Positions 19,062 to 27,220 of a DNA stretch of 64,000 nucleotides are shown here, piece by piece. The first letter of the stretch is position 1; every line of letters begins with the position of its first letter. The stretch is from the NCBI RefSeq assembly GCF_946478805.1, contig NZ_CAMLDC010000001.1, forward strand, positions 186,001 through 250,000, read 5' to 3'. The notes under the pieces are model-generated. The model made no database searches. It was not told the origin of the DNA and was given only the letters and a program-made list of their open reading frames with translations. This DNA comes from an uncultured Fluviicola sp. (lineage in GTDB: Bacteria > Bacteroidota > Bacteroidia > Flavobacteriales > Crocinitomicaceae). A program made the translations under genes and the position numbers.

Positions 19062-20603
19062 ATGGAAAATTATCTGGGATTGGGCGTAGGAATTCTTGCA
19101 ATTATAACCGCCTTTTTAGTTCGTTCGGCATTTCTATTCAAAACTTCATTAAGCATTGCAATCATTTGTCTGATCGTTGCATTGACTAATGGATTTGAGC
19201 AAGATCCTTCATTGGAACTGATTTGCTTTACCCTGATCGGGATAGTGGCCTTAGGGTACCTGATTTCGTTACTTACTGAGAGGATCAGGATGGTGGCACC
19301 TTATTTTGTCGGTCTCTTAGCACTTATTCCTATTGGGGCAAAGGCGAATTACCAGGGATTTGAGGTGGATTGGACGATGGAAGTGGCTTTATTCGCAATT
19401 ATCGGGTCATTGATTCCGCTTTTTGCCAAGATAAAGGATTGGTTTGCTGTTCGTTGGTTTGGAGCCGATAAGGCTGAATTCAGTACGGCAGTTTCGCTTA
19501 TCTACTTGGGAATCTTTGTCTTTGTGGCTTCATTCATGGTTTCGACTTTTGGAGTGATTTTATTGGCAACGGGATTTTTTGCTGCTAATTTGGGTTTGCG
19601 CTCAAACAATGGGATGCAGCTTGGGATTTTACTTTTCGCGGTTGCCTGGATTTTCTATTCCCTGAATTCCCTCGATGGAGTTTCAGATTCCTTGTTAAAA
19701 GGAAATCTATGGATGGGAATATTGGCCGGTTTGGGTTCTCTTTGGGCCTGTAAATCGATAAAAAGTGAAAAAGCCCGCGTTTTTTTAAGTTTGTTTATTC
19801 CCTTGTTGATTATAGGAATATTGGTGAGCTTCGGACTGGCTAATGAGAATTTTGGGGGAACGCCGACCTTATTGGGGGCAATTATCGGTTCGTCCCTGGC
19901 ACTTGCTTTAATTGAGCAACCTGATTCGGAAAAACCATTCCAGGGAATGTTGCTGCCACTCATTTTGATTGGATTTACCGGTCCGGTGGATACCTGTCTT
20001 CAACCTGAAAAATTAAAGATGGAAACGCTTTTGGCGACCGATACCGAATCAAATCAAATAGCTGAAACAAAAGATGTGATGGCTATTCCCGCGATCGCAT
20101 TATCTGATGGAGATGCTGGAGCCTGGAAAAGTGTTGCAGCGAATTCAAGACTGGAATTTGAAGTAGGACCAATAGCTAGCCGTACTTCAGGGGCGATCAA
20201 GGATTTCACAGTCGATTTGCAATTGGATAAATCTGCCGTTTTGAAAAGCCTGAATGTGGAAATGAAAAGTGGAAGTCTGACTACCTTTAATGACATCCGG
20301 GACGAATCGGTATTAAGCGATGAGTTTATCGAATCTGAAAAATACCCGAAAATCACCTTTCAATCCAGGGATATCCAAAAAGTAGGTGAGGATTACAAAA
20401 TAACCGGTGATCTGGAATTTGTCGGGGCAAAAACGGAAGTGATCGTTCATTTGCGATTTGTATCAAAAGTGGAAAAGGATGGAAGTGAGGTCTTGGTTTT
20501 TGTTGGTAAAACGTTGGTGGATCGAACAAAACACAACATGACTTCCGATTCTAAAATTGGAGATTTGGTTGATGTGGTTTTTGAAGTGGCAGTAGCTCGC
20601 TGA
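19062..20603 (+). CDS. Polytopic membrane protein fused to a C-terminal YceI-like domain
   Basis: 513 aa from ATG 19062 (MENYLGLGVGILAIITAFLV); longer starts from 18951 add an improbable leader. Residues 1 to about 325 hold around ten hydrophobic helices, with no family I recognise with certainty. After a linker (about 325-350), residues about 350-513 form a YceI domain, an isoprenoid-binding lipocalin-like barrel: WKSVAANSRLEFEV, GSLTTFNDIRDESVLSDEF, YPKITFQS and GDLEFVGAKTEV are typical. YceI proteins are usually free periplasmic proteins, so the membrane-bound form is unusual. A quinone or polyprenyl carrier role is possible but unproven. Confidence 0.72.
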   Translation: MENYLGLGVGILAIITAFLVRSAFLFKTSLSIAIICLIVALTNGFEQDPSLELICFTLIGIVALGYLISLLTERIRMVAPYFVGLLALIPIGAKANYQGFEVDWTMEVALFAIIGSLIPLFAKIKDWFAVRWFGADKAEFSTAVSLIYLGIFVFVASFMVSTFGVILLATGFFAANLGLRSNNGMQLGILLFAVAWIFYSLNSLDGVSDSLLKGNLWMGILAGLGSLWACKSIKSEKARVFLSLFIPLLIIGILVSFGLANENFGGTPTLLGAIIGSSLALALIEQPDSEKPFQGMLLPLILIGFTGPVDTCLQPEKLKMETLLATDTESNQIAETKDVMAIPAIALSDGDAGAWKSVAANSRLEFEVGPIASRTSGAIKDFTVDLQLDKSAVLKSLNVEMKSGSLTTFNDIRDESVLSDEFIESEKYPKITFQSRDIQKVGEDYKITGDLEFVGAKTEVIVHLRFVSKVEKDGSEVLVFVGKTLVDRTKHNMTSDSKIGDLVDVVFEVAVAR

Positions 20604-20674
20604 AGTGCGGCTAGTTATCGGGATTAAACTTCTCAATTTCCCGAATACTTTAGTTAAGATTTTTAAGTTAGTCG

Positions 20675-20687
20675 GTCTTTTAAAGAC
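20675..20687. promoter_or_regulatory. Short palindrome before the DUF2279 gene
   Basis: GTCTTT-T-AAAGAC, a 6-bp inverted repeat 22 bases before the start codon at 20709. It could be an operator; there is no direct support. Confidence 0.25.
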
Positions 20688-20708
20688 AGAAAGTTGTATT
20701 TTTCATGC

Positions 20709-21587
20709 GTGAAAATCCTTCTTCTCTGTCTTTTTCTTTCCAATGTCTTTGGTGTTTCGGCACAATTGGCTGATACTGCATGGAACAAGCGATCTTATTG
20801 GGTCGCAGGGACTGATTTGGTATTAGGAGGTGGAAGTGTGGCTCTGCTTTCAGCAGTTTGGTATCGGGAATACCCGAAATCCAAGTTCCATGCTTTCAAC
20901 GATGCCAATGAATGGCTCTACATGGATAAATTAGGCCATGCATATACTGCGTACAAATTGTCCACGGTCAATTATGCTGCCTGGCGTTGGGCAGGGATGC
21001 CGAAACAAAAAGCAACCTTGCTTTCCGGTGGAATTGCCTGGACATATCAGTTTTCAGTTGAGGTTCTGGATGGTTTCAGTGCCGAATGGGGGTTTTCCTG
21101 GGCAGATCTGACTGCAAATACAGCCGGGGTCGGTTTGTTTATCGGGCAACAATTGGGTTGGGATGAACAGCGTTTTCAGCTGAAGTTCGGATATAAACCC
21201 TCGCCTTATGCAACCGTTCGTCCAAATACATTGGGATCCAATTTCTCCGAAAGATTACTGAAAGATTACAATGCTCAAAGTTATTGGCTATGTGTGGCTC
21301 CGGGTACCTTTTTCAAAGAATCGCGTTTTCCGAAGTGGATCCAGATCGGGTTCGGTTACAGTATCGATGCAAAACTGAACGGGGATTCAAATACCTATAC
21401 CGATTTGAATACGGGGAGAACCTACTTTGCAAAGCAGGAATACGCCATTTCACTTGACATTGACTGGTCGCAGCTTCCCATTAAAAAGCCGTGGTTGAAA
21501 AAGGTGCTGAAACCGCTAAATGCGATTAAAATTCCCTTTCCCGCCGTGTTTTGGAGAAATGGTACGTGTTATTTTGGAATGTTTTAA
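20709..21587 (+). CDS. DUF2279 family periplasmic/outer-membrane-associated protein
   Basis: 292 aa from GTG 20709, the codon giving a normal signal peptide (KILLLCLFLSNVFGVSAQ); a TTG at 20694 is the alternative. The DUF2279 core is seen in YMDKLGHAYTAYKLS (about 75-90) and the WTYQFSVEVLDGFSAEWGFSWADLTANTAG stretch, with conserved His, Glu, Asp and Trp. The function of the family is unknown. The C-terminal half, with alternating aromatic residues, may form beta strands. It stands alone between the YceI fusion and the hydrolase pair. Confidence 0.75.
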   Translation: MKILLLCLFLSNVFGVSAQLADTAWNKRSYWVAGTDLVLGGGSVALLSAVWYREYPKSKFHAFNDANEWLYMDKLGHAYTAYKLSTVNYAAWRWAGMPKQKATLLSGGIAWTYQFSVEVLDGFSAEWGFSWADLTANTAGVGLFIGQQLGWDEQRFQLKFGYKPSPYATVRPNTLGSNFSERLLKDYNAQSYWLCVAPGTFFKESRFPKWIQIGFGYSIDAKLNGDSNTYTDLNTGRTYFAKQEYAISLDIDWSQLPIKKPWLKKVLKPLNAIKIPFPAVFWRNGTCYFGMF

Positions 21588-21692
21588 GTATTTTTAATTA
21601 CAATAGGTACTCTATTTTCATGAATTCAATTCACACCTCTTAAACTTTCGAAGTTGAAAGACATCTAAGCTCCATAAACTAATACAGCTCAT

Positions 21693-22937
21693 ATGAAGAT
21701 TCTTTTTACCTTTTTCTTTGTTTTACCATTTTTAGCAGGAGCACAATATTCAGACCCAAACGTTGGGAAACCGACATCAGGCTATGGTTCAGACGGAACT
21801 TATACAGTTGCCTCTGAAGCTTTCAATAATGTGAATTTCAACGGACAGGATATCGTAATTTATCATCCCCAGGAAATTACGACACCGGTGCCCACTATTT
21901 TCTATTCGCATGCTTACGGCGGAAATAATCCGCTTTATATCAAAGGACTAACTGATTTTGTCGCAAAGAAAGGCTATGCTTTCGTTTTTGTTCCTTATCA
22001 AACGACTGGTGTTTCTGTTCCTTTGCGGTATGAAAATTTGTTGGAAGGATTTCGGAAAGCTGCACGGGATTACCCAAACATTATTGATACAACCAGGGTT
22101 GGATTCATGGGGCACTCGTTTGGAGGCGGAGCCTCATTCGGTAATTCGTTCACCTGTTTTACAGAAAATAATTGGGGAAACAACGGACGGTTTATCTATG
22201 CTTCCGCTGAATGGTATTCTTACAATATCAGTCAGAACGATTTGCAGAATTTCCCCGGTGATGTGAAATTGGTGACTGAAATCTATGAAAGTGATTCTAC
22301 GAATGATCACCGCTTGGCAGCAGATATTTTCAGGAATATTTCCATCTCGAATGCCGAAAAAGACTTTTTGATCCTTCCAAGAGATACTGTCAATGGATAT
22401 GTCTATTTGGCTGATCACAATACTCCAAACACAATCATTGCTTTAAACGCCCACGATTATTATGGGATTTACCGCATTTTGGATGCTTTGGCAGATTATA
22501 CCTGGAATGGTAGCGCGGTAGCAAAAAATGTCTGCCTTGGAAATGGATCGACAGCTCAGGTGACACTTCCCGGGGGCTTAAAACCCATGATACAAACGGA
22601 TTCCCCACAAATCACCCGTCCGATGAATAGTTATGAATTCCCGTGTGATTCAACAATCAATTTGAGAATTACTTATTGTGAAACCGTCAATTCGGTGGAT
22701 GAATTGAATTTCAGTGAACTGGAAATTTACCCGAATCCGATTCACTCCGTTTTTGTTTTGAAAACAAAGAACATATTGGGAGATTTTCGTCTGATTGACA
22801 TTTCCGGGAATGAGTTACCAATCAAAGTGCAGAAATTGACGGAAGGATATCAGCTTGAAACGGAAAATCTGGAAGATGGATTTTACTTTTTACAAACTAA
22901 CTTTGGCGCGATACAATTGATCAAGAATGGAAACTGA
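21693..22937 (+). CDS. Secreted alpha/beta hydrolase with T9SS type A sorting domain
   Basis: 414 aa. Signal peptide MKILFTFFFVLPFLAGAQ. Residues about 40-290 are an alpha/beta hydrolase with nucleophile elbow GHSFGGG (Ser142) and an oxyanion stretch YSHAYGG (71-77). It resembles the dienelactone hydrolase/PAF-acetylhydrolase/PET-hydrolase-like superfamily; the substrate cannot be read from sequence. The C-terminus has the type A sorting motif (LEIYPNPIHSVF, about 345-414), so the enzyme is exported by T9SS. Its last 11 bases overlap the next hydrolase gene. Confidence 0.8.
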   Translation: MKILFTFFFVLPFLAGAQYSDPNVGKPTSGYGSDGTYTVASEAFNNVNFNGQDIVIYHPQEITTPVPTIFYSHAYGGNNPLYIKGLTDFVAKKGYAFVFVPYQTTGVSVPLRYENLLEGFRKAARDYPNIIDTTRVGFMGHSFGGGASFGNSFTCFTENNWGNNGRFIYASAEWYSYNISQNDLQNFPGDVKLVTEIYESDSTNDHRLAADIFRNISISNAEKDFLILPRDTVNGYVYLADHNTPNTIIALNAHDYYGIYRILDALADYTWNGSAVAKNVCLGNGSTAQVTLPGGLKPMIQTDSPQITRPMNSYEFPCDSTINLRITYCETVNSVDELNFSELEIYPNPIHSVFVLKTKNILGDFRLIDISGNELPIKVQKLTEGYQLETENLEDGFYFLQTNFGAIQLIKNGN

Positions 22938-23763
22938 ACTCTTTCAAATTGAAAGTCCGAATGGAAAAATAAGAGGCAATTTCGTCTCATGTGGGATGGA
23001 TTCTCCAATCGTTTTGATGGCTTGCGGACACAATGGATTTTACCATTTTGGAATGTTCCCTACAATCCAGGTTGCTTTTGCCAAAGAAGGAATTTCTTCG
23101 GTGACATTTAATTATACCCATTGCGGAATTTCGGATGACGGGGATTTTTTCGATGACCTGGAAAGCTATAAAGCCAATTGCCGCAGGTTGGAAGTCGAGG
23201 ATCTGGCTTTTATGGCGAAAGAAATCGAAATTAACCCAATCTTTCATAACCCCCGACAATTATTCCTTTTCGGGCATAGCATGGGCGGTTTTTCGGCGAT
23301 GTTTGCGGCTCAGGCTATTCAAAAATCCAGGATAGAACTTTCTGGGATCATCCTGCTGAATTCTATGCGTACTTTGAACGTGAGAACTCCTGAGATCATG
23401 GAGGAATGGAAGGCAAATGGTGTTTATTTCAGGTCCAATATGCGGACAAAACAAGATCTGCCTCAGGGTCCTGAATTTTTAGCTGAAACATTGGCGAGCG
23501 ATACAACCTGGAATATGCAGGAAGTGGTCGAAAAGTTGACAATTCCTTGTTTTGTTGCTCATGCGGTAGATGATGAATCCGTTCCTTTTGAGCATGGTCG
23601 GACTATTTTCTCCTGGGTGTATAAAAACAATTCCCAAAATGCATTTCTCCCGATTCCGAATGCAGGACATACCTTGAATACCACACATCCGATGAAACGC
23701 AATTCGGAAGAACTGCAGTTTTTTTGTGGACAGGTGATTGATTGGATGAAATTGAAAATGTAA
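22927..23763 (+). CDS. Cytosolic alpha/beta hydrolase
   Basis: 278 aa without signal peptide. Nucleophile elbow FGHSMGG (Ser118), an acid candidate in HAVDDESVP and catalytic His in NAGHTLN give a complete triad. Its start lies inside the preceding secreted hydrolase gene (11-base overlap), so translation is coupled. The pairing of a secreted and a cytosolic hydrolase suggests a two-step breakdown of one ester substrate, which is inference. Transcription ends at the REP-like palindrome at 23771. Confidence 0.8.
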   Translation: METELFQIESPNGKIRGNFVSCGMDSPIVLMACGHNGFYHFGMFPTIQVAFAKEGISSVTFNYTHCGISDDGDFFDDLESYKANCRRLEVEDLAFMAKEIEINPIFHNPRQLFLFGHSMGGFSAMFAAQAIQKSRIELSGIILLNSMRTLNVRTPEIMEEWKANGVYFRSNMRTKQDLPQGPEFLAETLASDTTWNMQEVVEKLTIPCFVAHAVDDESVPFEHGRTIFSWVYKNNSQNAFLPIPNAGHTLNTTHPMKRNSEELQFFCGQVIDWMKLKM

Positions 23764-23770
23764 ATGTGGA

Positions 23771-23823
23771 AAAAATAAAATGTAGGGACGTGATGCGTCA
23801 CGTCCCTACCAGATTTTATTTTT
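23771..23823. repeat. REP-like palindrome acting as bidirectional terminator (copy 1)
   Basis: A 12-bp perfect stem GTAGGGACGTGA with its complement around a 4-base TGCG loop (23782-23809). AT-rich arms pair outside it (AAAATAAAAT with ATTTTATTTT), giving T runs on both strands. It lies between convergent genes. A degenerate copy is at 25105-25132, so the two copies flank fabF. Confidence 0.8.
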
Positions 23824-25066
23824 CAAATTTCTTAAAGATCACCGTAGCGATATGTCCTCCGAATCCGAACGTATTGCTCATGGCATATTTAATTTCCTTC
23901 GGTTTCGCCTTTTGCAATGGGAAGTCAAACAGGTCCTTGAAATCGGGTTCGATCTCCGTTGTATTGATTGTCGGAGGAACCACAGAATCCTGTATTCCAA
24001 GGATACAAGCGATTGCTTCAACAGCTCCTGCAGCTCCCAATAAATGTCCTGTCATCGATTTTGTTCCGGAAATACTTAAGGATTTTCTTTCACCGAATAC
24101 ACGTCGCAAAGCGATTAGCTCACTGTTATCTCCCTGTGCAGTGGAAGTTGCATGCATATTGACATAGTCAATCTGGTCCGGAGTAATCTCCGCGTCGCGA
24201 AGTGCTTCCTCCATTCCTAAAACCGCTCCATCTCCTTCCGGGTGTGTTCCCGTAAGATGATAAGCATCCGCAGCCATTCCGCCGCCAACTACTTCTGCGT
24301 AGATTTTCGCACCACGGGCAACCGCATGTTCATATTCTTCCAAAATAACTGCTGCAGATCCTTCACCCATCACAAAACCGTCACGTGTTACATCGAACGG
24401 GCGGGAAGCCGTTTCCGGTGAATCATTGCGTTTGGATAGCGCTTGTGCAGAAGAGAATCCGCCCATTGCCGATTCGGTAATCGCAGCTTCGGAACCACCC
24501 GAAATGATCATGTTCGCTTTTCCCCATTTGATGTAGTTGAAGGCATCGATCATGGCTGTATTGGACGTTGCACAGGCAGAAACAGCACAGTAATTAATTC
24601 CGCGTAAACCGTATTCCATGGAAATAATTCCGGATGCGATATCGACCAGGATCCGTGGAATAAAGAATGGGGTGAAACGCGGAGTTCCATCTCCGTCACA
24701 ATATTCCTTCATCTGGTCCTGGAAGGTTTGGATCCCGCCATTTCCCGATCCCCAGATCACTCCGATCCGATCCCGGTTCAGTTCCTCAAAATTGATCCCG
24801 GCATCTGATACAGCTTCACGAACTGCAACCAATGCGTATTGGGAAAAAGGGTCGTATTTTCTAATTTCTTTTACATCAAAATGTTCTGATGGAGTGTATC
24901 CCTTCACTTCGCAAGCGAAAGTTGTTTTGAATTTTGATGTGTCAAATTTGGTAATGGGTGCTGCACCACTTTTTCCCGCTTTCATGTTGTTCCAAAAATC
25001 AGGAACGTTATTTCCGATTGGTGTAAGGGCTCCCAAACCGGTAATTACAACTCTTCTTGTTGTCAT
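23816..25066 (-). CDS. fabF: 3-oxoacyl-[acyl-carrier-protein] synthase II
   Basis: Condenses malonyl-ACP with acyl-ACP in fatty acid elongation. 416 aa, a normal length. The catalytic triad is Cys165 (SACATSN), His305 (MHATSTAQGD) and His341 (TKSMTGHLLGAAG), with the C-terminal NTFGFGGH motif. The first His motif departs from the usual HGTSTPxGD: Ala follows His and AQ replaces P plus a variable residue. No acpP or rnc is next to it. Instead it sits downstream of the sufS-E-DUF59 genes on the same strand, with its own -7 element, and two REP-like palindromes flank it. A specialised KAS such as one for aryl polyene or flexirubin-type synthesis is less likely, since no such cluster is present. 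Confidence 0.88.
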   Translation of the reverse strand: MTTRRVVITGLGALTPIGNNVPDFWNNMKAGKSGAAPITKFDTSKFKTTFACEVKGYTPSEHFDVKEIRKYDPFSQYALVAVREAVSDAGINFEELNRDRIGVIWGSGNGGIQTFQDQMKEYCDGDGTPRFTPFFIPRILVDIASGIISMEYGLRGINYCAVSACATSNTAMIDAFNYIKWGKANMIISGGSEAAITESAMGGFSSAQALSKRNDSPETASRPFDVTRDGFVMGEGSAAVILEEYEHAVARGAKIYAEVVGGGMAADAYHLTGTHPEGDGAVLGMEEALRDAEITPDQIDYVNMHATSTAQGDNSELIALRRVFGERKSLSISGTKSMTGHLLGAAGAVEAIACILGIQDSVVPPTINTTEIEPDFKDLFDFPLQKAKPKEIKYAMSNTFGFGGHIATVIFKKFEK

Positions 25067-25090
25067 AATAATTTGTTTCGATTAACAGTG

Positions 25091-25098
25091 CAAATTTA
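25091..25098 (-). promoter_or_regulatory. Bacteroidota -7 promoter element of fabF
   Basis: On the minus strand this reads TAAATTTG, a perfect TAnnTTTG match, 24 bases before the fabF start. The -33 region falls inside the REP-like palindrome at 25105-25132. Confidence 0.5.
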
Positions 25099-25104
25099 AA
25101 AACT

Positions 25105-25132
25105 GTATGGACGCCATGCATCGCGTCCGTAC
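25105..25132. repeat. REP-like palindrome (copy 2, degenerate)
   Basis: GTATGGACGC.ATGCAT.GCGTCCGTAC has the layout of the palindrome at 23782 (GTAGGGACG...CGTCCCTAC). Both arms have changed at the fourth base, leaving a T-G pair, and there is one central mismatch. It lies between the DUF59 gene and the fabF -7 element. Confidence 0.65.
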
Positions 25133-25146
25133 CATATTTTTAAATA

Positions 25147-25452
25147 TTATAAAAATCCCAACTCCAATTTAGCTTCTTCGCTCATCATATCCTTGTCCCA
25201 TGGCGGGTCGAATACAATGTTGACATGTGCTTCCGTAACGCCTTCAACACTTTCCACTTTCTCTTTCACATCTTTCGGTAAAGATTCCGCTACCGGGCAG
25301 TTCGGAGAGGTCAGGGTCATATCGATTTCCACAGCTCCTTCTTTTGAAATGCGTACTTCGTAAATCAATCCGAGTTCGTAAATATCTACTGGAATCTCTG
25401 GGTCGAATATGGTTTTCAGTATGTCAACTATTTTATCTTCTAAATGTTCCAT
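25147..25452 (-). CDS. SUF-associated DUF59/MIP18 family iron-sulfur assembly protein
   Basis: 101 aa. DPEIPVDIYELGLIYEV, MTLTSPNCPVAESLP (with the conserved Cys) and VFDPPWDKDMMSEEAKLELGFL define the MIP18/SufT-like DUF59 family, which helps insert Fe-S clusters into target proteins. It starts one base after the sufE stop and is the last gene of the sufS-sufE-DUF59 unit. In other Flavobacteriia the same three genes follow sufD in this order. Confidence 0.88.
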   Translation of the reverse strand: MEHLEDKIVDILKTIFDPEIPVDIYELGLIYEVRISKEGAVEIDMTLTSPNCPVAESLPKDVKEKVESVEGVTEAHVNIVFDPPWDKDMMSEEAKLELGFL

Positions 25453-25453
25453 C

Positions 25454-25882
25454 TTATTTTGCTAATGCGGACAATGCCAGGATTTTGATTTTTTTAACCA
25501 TACTCACTAATCCGTTTGCCCGGGTTGGTGAAAGATGTTCTTGTAGTCCGATATCTGAAATGAAATGAAGATTGCTCTTCACAATATCTTCGGGCTTTTC
25601 GTTGTCGTAAACGCGGATAAGCAGACCGATGATTCCTTTGGTAATGATGGCATCGGAATCCGCTGTCAAACGGATCTTATTGTCTTGGTTGATAGTTGCA
25701 TCCAACCAAACCCGGCTTTGACAACCTTCAATCAGGCGATCCTCCGTTTTTTTATCGGGATCGATTAATGGCAACTCTTTCCCAAGTTCAATGATGTACT
25801 CGTATTTCTCCATCCAGTCATCGTAGATGGCAAAGTCGTCAATGATCTCTTGTTGTTTTTCTTCAATATTCATGATATTCAT
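25454..25882 (-). CDS. sufE: Cysteine desulfuration protein SufE
   Basis: Takes the persulfide sulfur from SufS and passes it to the SufBCD scaffold. 142 aa with the active-site motif EGCQSRVWL (Cys54) and the family end stretch GLQEHLSPTRANGL. The start is at the first of two nearby ATG codons (25882 or 25873). It begins three bases after the sufS stop codon, in one operon. Confidence 0.92.
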   Translation of the reverse strand: MNIMNIEEKQQEIIDDFAIYDDWMEKYEYIIELGKELPLIDPDKKTEDRLIEGCQSRVWLDATINQDNKIRLTADSDAIITKGIIGLLIRVYDNEKPEDIVKSNLHFISDIGLQEHLSPTRANGLVSMVKKIKILALSALAK

Positions 25883-25885
25883 CTT

Positions 25886-27121
25886 CTAACTGAGCATAGA
25901 AATACTCTTTTCTACTGCAGCTATAAATTGGTCTATTTCTTCCCGCGTATTGTAAAATGCAAAAGATGCTCTTACGGTTCCGGGAATCTGATAAAAATCC
26001 ATCAAAGGTTGTGTACAATGATGTCCTGTTCTGACAGCAATTCCTTGCTTGTCCAAAAGTGTTCCGATATCGAAAGGGTGAATTCCCTGGACGTGGAAGG
26101 AAACAACCGAGGTCTTATTTTTAGCCGTTCCGATCAAGGTGATGTTTTCAAAGGTTTCCAACATTTCCTGTGCATATTCGGTTAACTCACGTTCGTATTC
26201 CTCTAATTCCTTCGGATTAAATTGGTTCAGGTAATTCAGTGCGGTTCCTAAACAGATACCTCCGGCAATATGCGGAGTTCCGGCTTCAAATTTGAAAGGT
26301 AATTCGTTGTAAGTTGTACGCTCGAAAGTGACTTTTGAAATCATGTCTCCACCACCTTGGTAAGGAGGCATTTCGTCCAAAAGCGCTTCTTTTCCATAAA
26401 GCACTCCGATTCCTGTCGGACCGAAAACCTTGTGTCCCGAAAAAACAAAGAAATCACAATTCATAGAACGAACATCCACTTTGGTATGCTGGATACTTTG
26501 CGCACCGTCAATCAAAACTTTGGCACCGACTGCATGGGCCATTTCAATGATTTTTTCCACCGGGTTGATTGTTCCCAAACTATTCGAGATATGGGTGATT
26601 GCAACCAATTTGGTTTTTGGAGAAAGTAAGTTCTGGTAATCTTCCAAAAGCAATTCACCGCGCTTGTTGATAGGAATCACTTTTAAAACCAGTTTTTTGC
26701 GTTCGGCAAGCATTTGCCAGGGAACAATATTGGAATGATGCTCCATGGCGGAAATAATGATTTCATCTCCCGCGCTAAGTAATTCTCCAAAAGATGATGC
26801 TACCAGGTTTATTCCATCGGTAGTTCCTTTTGTGAAAATAATTTCCTCTTTTTTTTCTGCGTTGATGAATTGGCGAATCGTTTCACGCGCATCCTCGTAT
26901 TCGGAGGTCGCTTTCTGACTCAAGTGATGAACTCCGCGATGAATGTTCGCATTGTCCATGCTGTAATATTGGTTAATAGCATCCAGCACCATTTGTGGCT
27001 TTTGAGAAGTTGCGCCGTTGTCAAAATAGACCAGGTTTTTTCCATATACCTGTTGACGAAGCGCAGGGAAGTCCTGGCGAATCTCACGCACACTCATTTT
27101 TCTTGTTGATGCATTTTCCAT
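25886..27121 (-). CDS. sufS: Cysteine desulfurase SufS (class II)
   Basis: PLP enzyme that releases sulfur from cysteine as an enzyme persulfide. 411 aa. The PLP lysine is Lys231 (FSGHKVFGPTG), DGAQSIQH precedes it and the persulfide Cys369 is in RTGHHCTQPLM; the pattern is the class II SufS type. It has its own promoter element only a few bases before the ATG. In related genomes it normally follows sufD without a gap; here it is 7 kb away. Confidence 0.94.
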   Translation of the reverse strand: MENASTRKMSVREIRQDFPALRQQVYGKNLVYFDNGATSQKPQMVLDAINQYYSMDNANIHRGVHHLSQKATSEYEDARETIRQFINAEKKEEIIFTKGTTDGINLVASSFGELLSAGDEIIISAMEHHSNIVPWQMLAERKKLVLKVIPINKRGELLLEDYQNLLSPKTKLVAITHISNSLGTINPVEKIIEMAHAVGAKVLIDGAQSIQHTKVDVRSMNCDFFVFSGHKVFGPTGIGVLYGKEALLDEMPPYQGGGDMISKVTFERTTYNELPFKFEAGTPHIAGGICLGTALNYLNQFNPKELEEYERELTEYAQEMLETFENITLIGTAKNKTSVVSFHVQGIHPFDIGTLLDKQGIAVRTGHHCTQPLMDFYQIPGTVRASFAFYNTREEIDQFIAAVEKSISMLS

Positions 27122-27125
27122 AGTA

Positions 27126-27133
27126 CAAAGATA
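27126..27133 (-). promoter_or_regulatory. -7 promoter element of sufS-sufE-DUF59
   Basis: On the minus strand TATCTTTG, a perfect TAnnTTTG match, ending four bases before the sufS ATG. The mRNA would be leaderless or nearly so. It gives the detached suf half its own promoter. Confidence 0.5.
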
Positions 27134-27172
27134 GTCAAATGCCTATTTGTATAGTTTCTAAATAAGATTAAT

Positions 27173-27203
27173 TTCCAACCTTTTTATTTTAGCTGTATCT
27201 TAG
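27173..27203 (+). promoter_or_regulatory. Putative ECF sigma promoter of the lipoprotein-sigma operon
   Basis: TTCCAACC (27173-27180), 14 bases, then GTATCTTAG (27195-27203). The same two boxes with the same spacing occur at 29800 and 49189. The AAC core in the -35 box is a general ECF feature. The start codon is at 27221, about 15 bases beyond the expected transcription start, so the sigma factor would drive its own operon. Confidence 0.6.
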
Positions 27204-27220
27204 CTTTAAATTGATTACAA

